Below, piece after piece: positions 35,233 to 44,326 of a DNA stretch of 58,065 nucleotides. The translations under genes were made by a program, and so were the position numbers. The DNA lies in the NCBI GenBank assembly GCA_964426135.1, contig CAYRPN010000024.1:1-58065 (forward strand), in the 5' to 3' direction. How positions within the stretch are numbered: the first letter of the stretch is position 1; every line of letters starts with the position of its first letter. The stretch is from CAYRPN01 sp964426135. Its GTDB lineage: Bacteria > Planctomycetota > Phycisphaerae > Phycisphaerales > Phycisphaeraceae. The notes under the pieces were generated by a model. The model was given only the letters and a program-made list of their open reading frames with translations. It ran no database searches and had not been told where the DNA came from.

Positions 35233-35405
35233 GCAAATGTCGAATGTCGAGTGTCGAGTGTCGAGTGTCGAATGTTGAATGTCCAGTCCCAAGGCGCAAG
35301 TGCTCGTCCAGGAATGTCTCGATCTCCGCGTGCTCTGCGCGAGACTGTGTTGTTCAAGGCACTCCATAAGCACTCGACACTCAACATTCAACATTAGACA
35401 TTTGG
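35233..35405. repeat. Family F inverted pair (GAATGTCGAGTGTC)
   Basis: Left arm 35233-35284 (CAAATGTCGAATGTCGAGTG and further 8-base units) and right arm 35371-35405 (CACTCGACACTCAACATTCA). A related pair lies at 43479-43601. It fills the aguB-aguA gap; nothing else is seen there. Confidence 0.8.
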
Positions 35406-35447
35406 CTTGGACGCTGCACGCCGCAGCCTCAACAGGCATCCGGCGCG

Positions 35448-36362
35448 TCAATCGATGTACCGCTTCGTCAGATCGCCAAACGCGTCGATGCGGCGGTCGC
35501 GCAGGAAGGGCCAGTTCTGCCGCGAACGCTCGATCTGGCCCAGGTCGCAATCGACGGCGAGCACTTCTTCCTGATCCTGCGACGCCTGCGCGATGACGCG
35601 CCCGCCCGGATCGGCGACGAAGCTCTTGCCCCAGAAGGTGATCTCGCCCTCCACGCCGATGCGGTTGGCGGCGGCGACGAAGACGCCGTTGGCGATGGCG
35701 TGCGAGCGCATCATGGTGACCCACGAATCGATCTGCCGCGGGGGCTCGCTGGCGGGCTCGACGTTGTGCGCGTAACCGATGGCGGTGGGATAGAGCAGGA
35801 TCTGGGCGCCGCGCAGCGCGGTGAGCCGGGCCGCCTCGGGGTACCACTGGTCCCAGCAGATCAGCGTGCCGATGCGGGCCTTGCGCAGATCGAAGTTGCG
35901 CCAGCCGTTGGTGCCGTGCGCGTCATCCGCCTTGTCGCCGGGGGTGAAGTAATATTTTTCGAAGAAGCGCGGATCGTCGGGGATGTGCATCTTGCGATAC
36001 TTGCCGACGAGCGCGCCCTTCGCGTCGATGACGACGGTGGTGTTGTGGTAGACGCCGGCGGCGCGTCGTTCAAAGATGGAGGCGGAAATCTCCACCTTCA
36101 GCTTCTTCGCCAGATCGCACAGCTTGCGCGACGTGGGGCCGGGGATGGATTCCGCCAGTGCGAAGAGCGAGAGGTCTTCCACCTGGCAGAAATAATGCGC
36201 GGTGAAAAGCTCCTGCGTGACGAGCAGTTCGCAGCCCTGGCCGGCCGCGTCGCGCATCATGTCCATCGCTTTTTTCAGGTTCCTTTCCGGCGCGACGCCG
36301 ATGGGCGAGGCGTGCTGGATCAGACCGAGACGGATCGTGTTGGTGTTGGCGTTTTTGGACAT
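35448..36362 (-). CDS. aguB: N-carbamoylputrescine amidase
   Basis: The protein has 304 residues. It is a nitrilase-superfamily enzyme with the Glu-Lys-Cys triad in LVTQELFT, GKYRKMHIPDD and GTLICWDQWYPEAARL. FFEKYYFTPGD and IGYAHNVEP are typical of this subfamily. It hydrolyses N-carbamoylputrescine to putrescine, ammonia and CO2. It lies upstream of aguA, though 270 bases of repeat DNA separate them, so co-transcription is likely but not shown. Confidence 0.93.
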   Translation of the reverse strand: MSKNANTNTIRLGLIQHASPIGVAPERNLKKAMDMMRDAAGQGCELLVTQELFTAHYFCQVEDLSLFALAESIPGPTSRKLCDLAKKLKVEISASIFERRAAGVYHNTTVVIDAKGALVGKYRKMHIPDDPRFFEKYYFTPGDKADDAHGTNGWRNFDLRKARIGTLICWDQWYPEAARLTALRGAQILLYPTAIGYAHNVEPASEPPRQIDSWVTMMRSHAIANGVFVAAANRIGVEGEITFWGKSFVADPGGRVIAQASQDQEEVLAVDCDLGQIERSRQNWPFLRDRRIDAFGDLTKRYID

Positions 36363-36519
36363 CGGTTGGGTGGTAGTGGCTCAGTTTGAATTGTTCGGGG
36401 TGGCTGGGGCTGGAGTCCGCGTAAGCCCCGGCCTTTTGACCTTGTGATCCAATCCGCCGGGGCTTCGCAAAGCCTCAGCCCCAGCCACCCAATTCAAACT
36501 GAGCCACTAACGGTTGGGT
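36363..36519. mobile_element. MITE-like element with terminal inverted and direct repeats
   Basis: CGGTTGGGT occurs at 36363-36371 and again at 36511-36519. Between them the ends are inverted over about 56 bases: left GTAGTGGCTCAGTTTGAATT then GGGGTGGCTGGGGCTGGAG, right CTCAGCCCCAGCCACCC then AATTCAAACTGAGCCACTAA. The centre is about 22 bases. Direct repeats outside inverted termini look like a 9-bp target duplication. No open frame is encoded. Confidence 0.65.
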
Positions 36520-36600
36520 CGAATGATAGCAGTTGATCCGACGCATTCCACGGGCGCGGATATGATTTGCGCTTTCGTCTCTCCTGGCGTTCCCCCCACC

Positions 36601-38085
36601 ATGAATCGGCGGATTTCGGATATCGAGCAAGGCCTGTCGACCGCGCCGCCCGCCGAGGCGCTGGCGGAGGCGGTGGCATCCGAAGCATCGCCGCCGGCGG
36701 CCATCGCGCCGCGCTCGGCAGCGAACCTCGAACTCTCAGGCCGGCTCGCGGGCCTGACCCTGCCGCGCCAGGTCTTCGTGCTGGCGATCTGGCCGTTCCT
36801 GGAGCAGGTGCTCAACTTCCTCGTGGGCTTCGTTGACACGTTTCTCGCCGGGCACCTGAGCGTGGAGGCGACCAACGCCGTCGGAGGCGCGGTCTACATC
36901 GCCTGGCTGATGAACATCATGCAGATGTCGGTGGGCATCGGCGCCACGGCGATCATCGCGCGGGCCGTCGGCGGCCGGCACCGGCGCGTCGCCAATGCCG
37001 CGCTGGGGCAGGCGATGCTGATGTCCGTGATCATCGGCTTCCTGTCGGGCGCGTTCATCTATGTCGCCGCGCCCGCCATGTGCGACTTCATGGAGGTGCG
37101 CGGCAATAGCCGCGCCTACGCCATCACCTACCTGCACATCCTCGCCCTCTCCGCGCCGGCCAGCAGCGTCTTCTTCGTCGGCTCCGCCTGCCTGCGCGCC
37201 AGCGGCGACACGCGCTCGCCGTTTCTCGTGCTGGTGCTGGTGAACGTCGTGAACGCCGTGCTCAGCGCCGTGCTCGTCTACGCCCCGCCGCCGATCGGCG
37301 GCCACGAAGTCGCCGGCATCGCGTGGGGCACCGCGGCGGCGTGGCTGGTCGGGGCCGCGCTCATCCTCGTGATGCTCGCGCTCGACGGCGGGCAGATTCG
37401 CCTGCGCTGGATTCGCCTGCGCCCCCACTGGCACACGATGAAGCGCATCATCCGCGTCGCAGGCGCCAGCCTCGCCGAGTCCCTGGGCATGTGGGCGGGC
37501 AACTTCATGGTCATCACGATGGTGGGCATCGTGGGCATCACGCAACACGCGGCCATGGGCGCGCACATGATCGCGGTGCGCCTCGAAGCAATCAGCTATC
37601 TGCCCTGCATGGCGCTGGGCGTGGCGGCGGCGACGCTGACGGGGCAGTATCTGGGCCTGGGCGATGTGGGCCGCGCCAAGCGGGCTGCCGTGCTGTGCTG
37701 GTGGATCGGCATCGCGGTGATGGGCGTGATGGGCGTGCTCTTCCTGATTGCACCGATGCCGCTGGTCAGACTCGTGACGGATGAGCAGGCGTTCCTCGAT
37801 CTGGCGCCGAACCTGCTGCGCATCTGCGGGCCGGTGCAGATTTTCTTCGGCACCGCCATCGTCCTCAGTAACGCCATGCGCGGCGCCGGCGACACCCGCA
37901 CGACCATGCGCCTGACGTACATCAGCATCTACCTGGTGCGCGTGCCGCTGACCTATGTGCTGGCGATCGCGATGGGGCTTGGACTCAACGGCGTGTGGCT
38001 GGCGCTGTGCGGCGAACTGGTCGTGCGCGGCCTAATCTTCGGCCTGCGCTTCCGACAGGGCGGCTGGCAGCGCGTGGTGGTATGA
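36601..38085 (+). CDS. MATE family multidrug/metabolite exporter
   Basis: The protein has 494 residues with about 12 membrane segments. After a polar Ala/Glu-rich N-terminus, LAIWPFLEQVLNFLVGFVDT then FLAGHL begins the first MATE half; GARVGG-like GATAIIARAVGGRHRR and SGDTRSPFLVLVLVNVVN follow. The second half repeats the pattern with GVAAATLTGQYLGLGD and GAGDTRTTMRLTYISI. It exports cations or drugs using an ion gradient. The start at 36601 is preferred; the frame upstream enters the MITE-like element. Confidence 0.92.
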   Translation: MNRRISDIEQGLSTAPPAEALAEAVASEASPPAAIAPRSAANLELSGRLAGLTLPRQVFVLAIWPFLEQVLNFLVGFVDTFLAGHLSVEATNAVGGAVYIAWLMNIMQMSVGIGATAIIARAVGGRHRRVANAALGQAMLMSVIIGFLSGAFIYVAAPAMCDFMEVRGNSRAYAITYLHILALSAPASSVFFVGSACLRASGDTRSPFLVLVLVNVVNAVLSAVLVYAPPPIGGHEVAGIAWGTAAAWLVGAALILVMLALDGGQIRLRWIRLRPHWHTMKRIIRVAGASLAESLGMWAGNFMVITMVGIVGITQHAAMGAHMIAVRLEAISYLPCMALGVAAATLTGQYLGLGDVGRAKRAAVLCWWIGIAVMGVMGVLFLIAPMPLVRLVTDEQAFLDLAPNLLRICGPVQIFFGTAIVLSNAMRGAGDTRTTMRLTYISIYLVRVPLTYVLAIAMGLGLNGVWLALCGELVVRGLIFGLRFRQGGWQRVVV

Positions 38086-38131
38086 CGTGACGTGGCGGTG
38101 ATTTTTTCAGAGCGTGTTTCGAAACTCGATT

Positions 38132-38190
38132 CGGCCCCCCCTCTCCCCGCTCTGGGGGAGAGGGCAGGGGAGAGGGGGTTGGGGTGAGGA
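38132..38190. repeat. Family A dispersed repeat
   Basis: CGGCCCCCCCTCTCCCCGCT then GGGGGAGAGGGCAGGGGAGA, an internally self-complementary copy 47 bases after the MATE stop. Confidence 0.7.
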
Positions 38191-38240
38191 ACTGGCTCGG
38201 TGCCGTTCATAAGCGCCTCCCCTTGATCCGGCAAAGCCAG

Positions 38241-38358
38241 GAGAAGTCAAAATAGTGAAGTCAAAATGCAAAATGCAAAAGTCTGAGTGAAACAGTCAAC
38301 ACTCGCGCCGGCCTCTGACTTTTGCATTTTGACTTTTGCATCAAGCATTTTGACTTCT
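38241..38358. repeat. Inverted pair of AAAATGCAAAA-type repeats
   Basis: Left arm 38241-38284 (GAAGTCAAAATGCAAAATGC then AAAAGTC) and right arm 38314-38358 (GACTTTTGCATTTTGACTTT). It lies between convergent genes (MATE and the TolC-family gene); AT-rich compared with its surroundings. Confidence 0.8.
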
Positions 38359-38421
38359 CCGACACGGCCTTCGATACGCCATGAGTGGAAGTGACAGTGT
38401 CATCCACGGCGTCGATCGTCA

Positions 38422-39846
38422 TTAACGCGGCGGCGCCTCCGCGCCGATCGCCTCGCCGATCAGACCCTCCACAGCCGCCACCGCTCCGTGATACATGCTC
38501 AGCGCGTTGATCTGTTCGCGCTGCGTTTCCACGAGCGTACGCTGCGCATCGAGCACATCGAGGAACGTCGCCCGGCCGTTCTCGTACGCCTGTCGCACCG
38601 CTTCGAACGACCGCCGCGCCGCCGGCAGCGTCTCGTCGCGCAGCGTCGTCGCTTCGTGGTGCGACTGCGCCAGTTCGTTGTACGCCTGCGCCAGCATGGT
38701 GCGGGCACTCACCTGGGCTTCCTGCTGCTGCGCGTTCGCCTTGGCGAGGTTGAAGCGGGCCTCGAGGATGCCGCCCTGATTGCGATCGAAAACCGGCAGC
38801 GGCACCATCACCTCGAACAGCGCGACCACGTCGTCCGAGTCGTTCATGTGCATTGCGCCGAGCGAGGCGGTGACGTCCGGCACCCCCTTGGCGCGGGCCA
38901 GGGCGATCGCGGCGCGACGCTGCGACAACTCCGCGCTCCAGCGCGCTACCTGCGGTTGCTGCTCCAACCTGGCCGCCAGCGCTTCGACCGCGGGCACGGC
39001 CCGCAGTTCCTCCAGCCTGCCCAGCGCATCGCCGAACGCCGCCTGCTGCCCCCACAGCGCCGCCAGCTTGGCGCGGGCCGTCGACAGTTGCCGGCGGGAT
39101 CGCTCCAGCGCGATGCGATCGGTGGAGAGCCGCACCGTCGCCTTCTCACGCTCCAGCACCGGCGCCACGCCCGTCTTGACGCGGTCCTCCACCAGCTTCA
39201 GCGTCTGCTCCGCCAGGCTCAGCGTCTGCTCGGCGAGTTTGACCCGCTCCTGGCCGGCGAGCACCTCGATGAAGCGCATCGCGGTCTCGGTGGCGACGGC
39301 GACGCGCTTGGCCTCGTAACCCCACAGCGCCAGTTGGCGATCCGCCTCCGCCAGTTCGATCCGCCGCACCCGCTTGTCCGCCGTCTCGATCATCTGGCTC
39401 AACCGCAGTGAAGTCTCGGCGCCCTTGAACTCGTTCACCGGGCCGGTCCCGCCGACGCGTTCGATCATGAATCCGATCGTCGGATTCGGCGGCAGCGACG
39501 CCTGCAGCGACCGAGCGCCAGCCGTGTGACGGTCCCACGCGGTGATCTTCAGTTCGGGGTTCGACAGCAGCGCATGCTCCAGCGCCTGCCGCAAGGTCAC
39601 ATCGCCCGTGACTGGTCGGACCTTGTCGCTTGAAGAGGATTTGATCGCGTCGTGAGTCCCGGCATCCCGGTCGTCCCTTTCGTCGCCGATCGAATCCGCC
39701 GGCGCCTGATACGCCGGCAGTTCGCGCGCCAGGGGCCGGCGGGGAATCCAGTCGTCGGACAGAGGCGATACTCCGCAGCCCGCCACAACGGCCATCGCCA
39801 CGCCTGACATCGCCATCGCCGTGAACGAGGAACTCGAAGGAAACAT
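38422..39846 (-). CDS. TolC-family outer-membrane efflux lipoprotein
   Basis: The protein has 474 residues. The start MFPSSSSFTAMAMSGVAMAV with VAGC forms a lipoprotein signal. Two repeats of the outer-membrane factor fold follow: long helical runs (ETADKRVRRIELAEADRQLA; LVEDRVKTGVAPVLEREKAT) and the family's DALGRLEEL and LDVLDAQRTLVETQREQ motifs. It provides the outer-membrane channel for the adaptor and ABC genes upstream on the same strand. GGAG lies ahead of the ATG. Closest in look to CzcC/CusC-like metal efflux channels. Confidence 0.85.
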   Translation of the reverse strand: MFPSSSSFTAMAMSGVAMAVVAGCGVSPLSDDWIPRRPLARELPAYQAPADSIGDERDDRDAGTHDAIKSSSSDKVRPVTGDVTLRQALEHALLSNPELKITAWDRHTAGARSLQASLPPNPTIGFMIERVGGTGPVNEFKGAETSLRLSQMIETADKRVRRIELAEADRQLALWGYEAKRVAVATETAMRFIEVLAGQERVKLAEQTLSLAEQTLKLVEDRVKTGVAPVLEREKATVRLSTDRIALERSRRQLSTARAKLAALWGQQAAFGDALGRLEELRAVPAVEALAARLEQQPQVARWSAELSQRRAAIALARAKGVPDVTASLGAMHMNDSDDVVALFEVMVPLPVFDRNQGGILEARFNLAKANAQQQEAQVSARTMLAQAYNELAQSHHEATTLRDETLPAARRSFEAVRQAYENGRATFLDVLDAQRTLVETQREQINALSMYHGAVAAVEGLIGEAIGAEAPPR

Positions 39847-39907
39847 CGGTGAACTCCGTGTGAATCGGTGACGCGTGAGGAAGGGCGAAGCGCGCGACGG
39901 AATTGCT

Positions 39908-40147
39908 CCGACCCCCTCTCCCTCACCGGGGGACGGGAGAGGGCTGGGGTGAGGGCCGGACATGGCTGTGTTCACGTCGCGCCGCTACGCCCCGGTGGCA
40001 ATTTTCAATTTTCAATTTGCAATTTGCACTTTGCACTTTGCATTTTTCAATTTGCACTTTTCAACGTCTGATTATCACCAGCGATCGAGGCCACAAGTGG
40101 TCTGGCCCTCACCCTGACCCTCTCCCGGAAGGAGAGGGGACCGGACT
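39908..40147. repeat. Family A inverted pair around an AATTTGCA tract
   Basis: Outer copies at 39908-39960 and, inverted, 40103-40147. Between them, 39998-40063 is TTTCAATTTTCAATTTGCAA-like with TTTGCACTTTGCA units. The gap 39847-40158 holds no gene. Confidence 0.8.
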
Positions 40148-40158
40148 CGACCAATCCC

Positions 40159-40731
40159 TCAGCCCTTCTTCTTCAGCGACCCTTCGATGAAAATCCCCGA
40201 CGCATTGATCACCAGCACCTTCGGGTCCGGCCGCGGGCCGACCTTGCCTTTGACGATCAGCGTGTCGTGCGGCTTGATTCTCTCGCCGACGGCGAAGGAC
40301 GATTTCAACGGCTTGCCGTCCTTGTCCACCGCCTGCACCGTGGCCTTGTGCTTAATGAGTTCCTCCTTCGCGGTGCAGCAGTAGTCCCAGGGCGTGGGGC
40401 ATTCATCGTCGGGGTTGGCCGCGCAGGAAGGCGTCGCCACGTCCACCACGGTCATCGACGCCAGCGCTTCAACGATGGGTTTCATCTCGCCGCCCACGAT
40501 GACGCGCACGATCACCTCGTCGCCCTCCTTCGCATCCTTCTTCAGTTGCTCGATCGCCATGGGCGCGCCGGGCGAGGCGGTGAGGAACAACTCGGCGGGC
40601 ACGGGCGCCGCGTTCGAGGCGGGCTTGGACTTGTCCTTATCTTTGTCCGCCGATCCGCCGCAACCGGGCAGCGAAACGAGCGCTACAAGCGCCATGACCA
40701 GCAACCGTGCGGACCATTTGAAACATTGCAT
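40159..40731 (-). CDS. Cys-containing lipoprotein of the efflux locus
   Basis: The protein has 190 residues. MQCFKWSARLLVMALVALVS then LPGC is a lipoprotein signal with the lipid Cys at residue 24. The mature part has a CAANPDDECPTPWDYCC cluster and a C-terminal OB-like segment (HDTLIVKGKVGPRPDPKVLV). I do not recognise the family. Cys spacing and location next to efflux genes suggest periplasmic metal binding; this is inference. The upstream region shares CTTACATAC with the other lipoprotein gene. Confidence 0.7.
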   Translation of the reverse strand: MQCFKWSARLLVMALVALVSLPGCGGSADKDKDKSKPASNAAPVPAELFLTASPGAPMAIEQLKKDAKEGDEVIVRVIVGGEMKPIVEALASMTVVDVATPSCAANPDDECPTPWDYCCTAKEELIKHKATVQAVDKDGKPLKSSFAVGERIKPHDTLIVKGKVGPRPDPKVLVINASGIFIEGSLKKKG

Positions 40732-40785
40732 GCGAGGCTCCTGAACAAGGTGTGTATGTAAGCAAGAACGAATCACCATTTCACA

Positions 40786-40852
40786 CTTCGGATCCGAGAC
40801 TTCACATTTCAGCACTGAGATTTCACATTTCAAATCGGAGACTTCAAATCTC
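40786..40852. repeat. Low-complexity GAGACTTCACATTTC tract
   Basis: Degenerate TTCACATTTCAGCACTGAGA-like units between the permease gene and the lipoprotein gene, similar in style to 15472-15700. Confidence 0.65.
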
Positions 40853-40859
40853 CGCGCAA

Positions 40860-42035
40860 TCACGCCGCCTTCAGCGCCGAGGTAATTGGCATGCGCAAAC
40901 ACTTGGCAGCCGGAGGCAGCGCGCCGAGCAGGCCCAGCGCCAGGCCGCTGCCCAGGCCGATGGCGATCGTGGCGCCGTCGAGCACCAGGCCGAACGCACC
41001 CATCGAGAACTTGATCGCCACGCCGTCCAGCACCGCCAGCGCCACCGCCGCGGCGATCAGCGCCCCCGCCGCCGCCGCCAGCACCGATTCCTGCACGAAG
41101 CTGACCACCACCGCGCCGCGGCTGAATCCCAGCGACTGCAGCATGCCAATCTCCCGTGCCCGCGCCGCGAACGCCGCGTACATCGTATTGAGCCCGCCGA
41201 ACACGCCGCCCAGCGCGATCAACCCCGCCGTCACCCAGATCATCACCCGCACCGGCTGATAGAACTGCATCAGCTTGCCGTAGTACTCCGTCTCCGGCAT
41301 CGCCACCAGCTCCAGATCGACGCGCGTCTTGGCGAAGGTGTCCACCTGACCGAAATCGTCGATCGAATCGAGCGTGACCGCCACGATCGAGATCGTCTCC
41401 CGCTTGGCGGAGGTTTTCAGATCGTTCAAAGGAGCCCAGATTTCCGCATCCATCACGGTGCCCGGCGCCTGAAATCGGCCGACGATCTTCCATTGCTTGT
41501 CGTCGAACCAGATCGATTGCCCGATGGCGAGCAGTTCCGAGTCCAAGCCCATGCGCGTGGCGGCGAGCCGGCCGACCATGATCTCGTCGTTGCCCGTGGC
41601 GGGCGCCCTGCCCTCCACGATGCGCACCTGCGGATGCACGAGGAACGCGGCAGGTTCGATGCCGCGAACGACCACCTGCGCGGTGCTGGCCTTTTGGTTT
41701 TCGCGCGTGGTGCCGACGGTCAGCGCCATGTGCACCTCCGGCGAAACGAACGGCACGCCCAGCCGGGTGCGGATACCCGGGATCGACGCCGCCGCCTGAC
41801 TGGCGACGCTCGCTTTGATCTCGCTGCGCTCGATGCTCTCCTCGCTGCCGGCGCCGAGCAGGATGGCATTGTCCGGCGAGCCGGACTCGGTCAGGCTGCG
41901 CTCCATCCCGCGCACAAACGCCGCCGCCGCGATCATCAGCAGCACGACCAGCGCACCGCCAAACACGCTCATCGCCAGCCGCAGCGGCGAGCGGCCCAGA
42001 TTGCGGACGGCGTATTCGAAGGGAAGTAGACGCAT
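40860..42035 (-). CDS. ABC transporter permease (FtsX/MacB type), second
   Basis: The protein has 391 residues. MRLLPFEYAVRNLGRSPLRL is the typical cytoplasmic entry helix, followed by a transmembrane segment, a periplasmic domain of about 230 residues, and three C-terminal membrane segments with AREIGMLQSLGFSRGAVV, the FtsX coupling motif. It would work with the other permease and the ATPase upstream to move substrate or lipoprotein from the periplasm to the TolC channel. Confidence 0.9.
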   Translation of the reverse strand: MRLLPFEYAVRNLGRSPLRLAMSVFGGALVVLLMIAAAAFVRGMERSLTESGSPDNAILLGAGSEESIERSEIKASVASQAAASIPGIRTRLGVPFVSPEVHMALTVGTTRENQKASTAQVVVRGIEPAAFLVHPQVRIVEGRAPATGNDEIMVGRLAATRMGLDSELLAIGQSIWFDDKQWKIVGRFQAPGTVMDAEIWAPLNDLKTSAKRETISIVAVTLDSIDDFGQVDTFAKTRVDLELVAMPETEYYGKLMQFYQPVRVMIWVTAGLIALGGVFGGLNTMYAAFAARAREIGMLQSLGFSRGAVVVSFVQESVLAAAAGALIAAAVALAVLDGVAIKFSMGAFGLVLDGATIAIGLGSGLALGLLGALPPAAKCLRMPITSALKAA

Positions 42036-42040
42036 GGAGA

Positions 42041-42256
42041 AGGGTGTAGGGTGTAGGGTGTAGGGTGTAGGGAGCGAGGACTGCTGTTTATATAGAGAAC
42101 ATATTTATATCGATTGCATCTTCATTCGTGTTGAATGACCATCATAGAGGGCTCCATCGTTGAACCAGGCTGTTACATATATTTATGAGTTTCCCGCACT
42201 ACACTCCGAACCCTACACCCTAAACCCTACACCCTAAACCCTACACCCTAAACCCT
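42041..42256. repeat. Inverted pair of GGGTGTAGGGTGTAG repeats with AT-rich core
   Basis: Left arm 42041-42073 (GGGTGTAGGGTGTAGGGTGT) and right arm 42209-42256 (CCCTACACCCTAAACCCTAC). The core 42085-42190 is strikingly AT-rich (TTTATATAGAGAACATATTT). It separates the two permease genes. Confidence 0.85.
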
Positions 42257-42262
42257 CTCTTC

Positions 42263-43414
42263 TCACACCGCTCTGAAACACGTCGCGATGGTTCGCCTCG
42301 ACGCCTGCCATGCGGGCATCAGGCCCGCGGCGATGCCCAGCAGCGTTGACATCAGTAATCCCGTCAGCAGCAGCGGCGCGTTGGCTTCGATCGGGATGCT
42401 CAGGCCGTCCACGGACAGGCTGTACGCGCTGTACCGGATGACGGCGACGGCGGCGAGCGTGCCGAGTCCGCCGCCCATCAGGCCCAGGAGCAGGCCCTCG
42501 CTGACGATCAGCCTGCCGATCAGGCCGCTCTTGAATCCCAGCGTCTGCAGGATCGCGTGCTCCTTGATGCGGTCCTGCACGCTGAGCACGATGGCGTTGG
42601 CGACCAGGGCGAGCACGGCGATGAGGCAGCCCCAGCCGAGGTATTTCGTGAAGCCCACCAGCTCGATCATGTCCGCCGCGGCCTGCGCGACGAACGCCTT
42701 TTCGCTGCGCGTGCTCGTGGGCAGCTCGGCGAACTTGAATTCCGCGTCAATCGCCGCCGCCACTTCGGACAACTGCGCGGGGCTGTCGACCTTGACGTTG
42801 AACTGCGTCACGATGCCCAGTTTTTTGTCGGCGGTCTGCTGCAGGAAAGAGAGATGCACGTAAGCCACGTTCTGGTCCTGCGGCTCGTCGGAGCGAATCA
42901 CACCGGCCACATACGACACGACGCCGGCCGCGTCGAACCGATCGCCTACTTTCAGGCCGCGACGCTTCGCCAGGGTTTCGCCCAGGAGCGCCGCATCGGT
43001 GCGCTGCCGCCACTGGTCGATGGAACCTTCGATCACGTTGAACCGCGGCGCGTACTTGTCGATGAACTGATCTGTGGGCACGCCCCGGAACGTGACCACA
43101 TCGAGGCTGGCGCGGCAGTTGTTGACGACGATCTTCATGGGCACAACGCTCCGCACACCGGGCACCTTCTCGATCTTGGGCAGGTAGTACTCGGGGAGGC
43201 GACTGGTGAACGGGCAATAGCGATCCTCGCGATAGACCACGAGGGTGTTGTCGGCGGCCGAGGCCTCGGTGGCGACGGCGACGCCGCGCTGCATGGACTG
43301 CACGGCCACAAATAGAAACATCGCCGTCGCCACGCCGCCGAGCGTGAGCAGGCTGCGCGTGGCGTGACGTGTGATCTGCTTGCGTATGTAGGGAATGTAT
43401 CTTGGGGCGATCAT
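42263..43414 (-). CDS. ABC transporter permease (FtsX/MacB type), first
   Basis: The protein has 383 residues. It has the four-segment layout: IRKQITRHATRSLLTLGGVA at the N-terminus, a periplasmic domain, and C-terminal segments with QDRIKEHAILQTLGFKSGLI. Conserved features match the sister permease, but sequences are well diverged, so the pair probably forms a heterodimer. The start at 43414 has GAGGAAG just upstream; the longer frame enters a repeat. Confidence 0.88.
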   Translation of the reverse strand: MIAPRYIPYIRKQITRHATRSLLTLGGVATAMFLFVAVQSMQRGVAVATEASAADNTLVVYREDRYCPFTSRLPEYYLPKIEKVPGVRSVVPMKIVVNNCRASLDVVTFRGVPTDQFIDKYAPRFNVIEGSIDQWRQRTDAALLGETLAKRRGLKVGDRFDAAGVVSYVAGVIRSDEPQDQNVAYVHLSFLQQTADKKLGIVTQFNVKVDSPAQLSEVAAAIDAEFKFAELPTSTRSEKAFVAQAAADMIELVGFTKYLGWGCLIAVLALVANAIVLSVQDRIKEHAILQTLGFKSGLIGRLIVSEGLLLGLMGGGLGTLAAVAVIRYSAYSLSVDGLSIPIEANAPLLLTGLLMSTLLGIAAGLMPAWQASRRTIATCFRAV

Positions 43415-43478
43415 TTGCTTCCTCTTGAGTTCGCGTTGCAATTGCCATGACCGAGGACTTCCAACACCGCAGACAATG

Positions 43479-43601
43479 CAAATGTCGAATGTTGAATGTC
43501 TAGTGTCGAATGTCGAGTCCAATGCACCGTTGTTCTAATGGCATGTCACCTGCGTTTCTCATTAGCTATTCCACAATAGACACTCGACATTAAACATTTG
43601 C
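43479..43601. repeat. Family F inverted pair reaching into a coding end
   Basis: Left arm 43479-43518 (CAAATGTCGAATGTTGAATG) and right arm 43578-43601 (AGACACTCGACATTAAACAT). The right arm supplies the last two codons and the TAA of the ABC ATPase gene ending at 43590. Confidence 0.75.
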
Positions 43602-44324
43602 CTTGCCTGCACGATTCAGCGCCGACTCATCCTGCTTCACGCCTATGGCGCGATCGTCCACCATCTTTCCTTTCTCCAGGTGCAGCACGCGTCCGGCGAA
43701 CTCGGCGGTCCTGGGGTCGTGCGTCACCATGATGACCGTCTTGCCCAGCTCGCGGTTGAGTCGGGTCAATAGTTCCATGATGGCCAGGGCGGAGGGCTTG
43801 TCGAGATCGCCGGTCGGTTCGTCGGCGACGATGATGCGCGGGTCGGCGACGATGGCGCGGGCGATGGCGACGCGCTGCTCCTGTCCGCCCGAAAGCTGGC
43901 GCGGGTAGTGATCGTGGCGATCCGCCAGGCTCACCAGATCCAGCGCGGTGGCGACGCGCTCGTGCCGCTGCTTGCGGGACATCGAATGCAGCAGCAGCGG
44001 CAGTTCCACATTCTCGTAGGCGGTGAGGACCGGGACGAGGTTGTAGAGCTGAAACACATAGCCGATGTACTGCGAGCGCCAGGTGGCGAGCCGGCCGCGG
44101 GACAGGTGCGTGATGTCCTGCCCATCGACGATCAGGCCGCCGGCCGTGGGCGAGTCGATGCCGGCGATGAGGTTCAGCAGCGTTGTTTTTCCGCTGCCGC
44201 TGGGCCCCATCAGGGCGACGAACTCACCAGATTCGACACTCAGGGTCAGGTCATCCAGCGGGCGAATGACGTTCTGTCCCTTGTGAAATTCCTTGGTCAG
44301 GTTGTGGCATTCGATGAGGGCCAT
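43590..44324 (-). CDS. ABC transporter ATP-binding protein (MacB/LolD type)
   Basis: The protein has 244 residues. Walker A is GPSGSGKTTLLNLIAGID, the Q-loop YVFQLYNLVPVLTAYENVEL is typical of the MacB/LolD group, the signature is QLSGGQEQRVAIARAI and Walker B RIIVADEPTGDLD. It powers the two FtsX-type permeases downstream. The C-terminal end is formed by repeat DNA (see 43479-43601), which changes only the last residues. Confidence 0.95.
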   Translation of the reverse strand: MALIECHNLTKEFHKGQNVIRPLDDLTLSVESGEFVALMGPSGSGKTTLLNLIAGIDSPTAGGLIVDGQDITHLSRGRLATWRSQYIGYVFQLYNLVPVLTAYENVELPLLLHSMSRKQRHERVATALDLVSLADRHDHYPRQLSGGQEQRVAIARAIVADPRIIVADEPTGDLDKPSALAIMELLTRLNRELGKTVIMVTHDPRTAEFAGRVLHLEKGKMVDDRAIGVKQDESALNRAGKANV

Positions 44325-44326
44325 GG

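Noticed and set aside
42209..42256. CCCTAAA units resembling plant-type telomeres
   Set aside because: They alternate with CCCTACACCCTA units and form an inverted pair with 42041-42073 inside a bacterial operon, so this is the local repeat motif.
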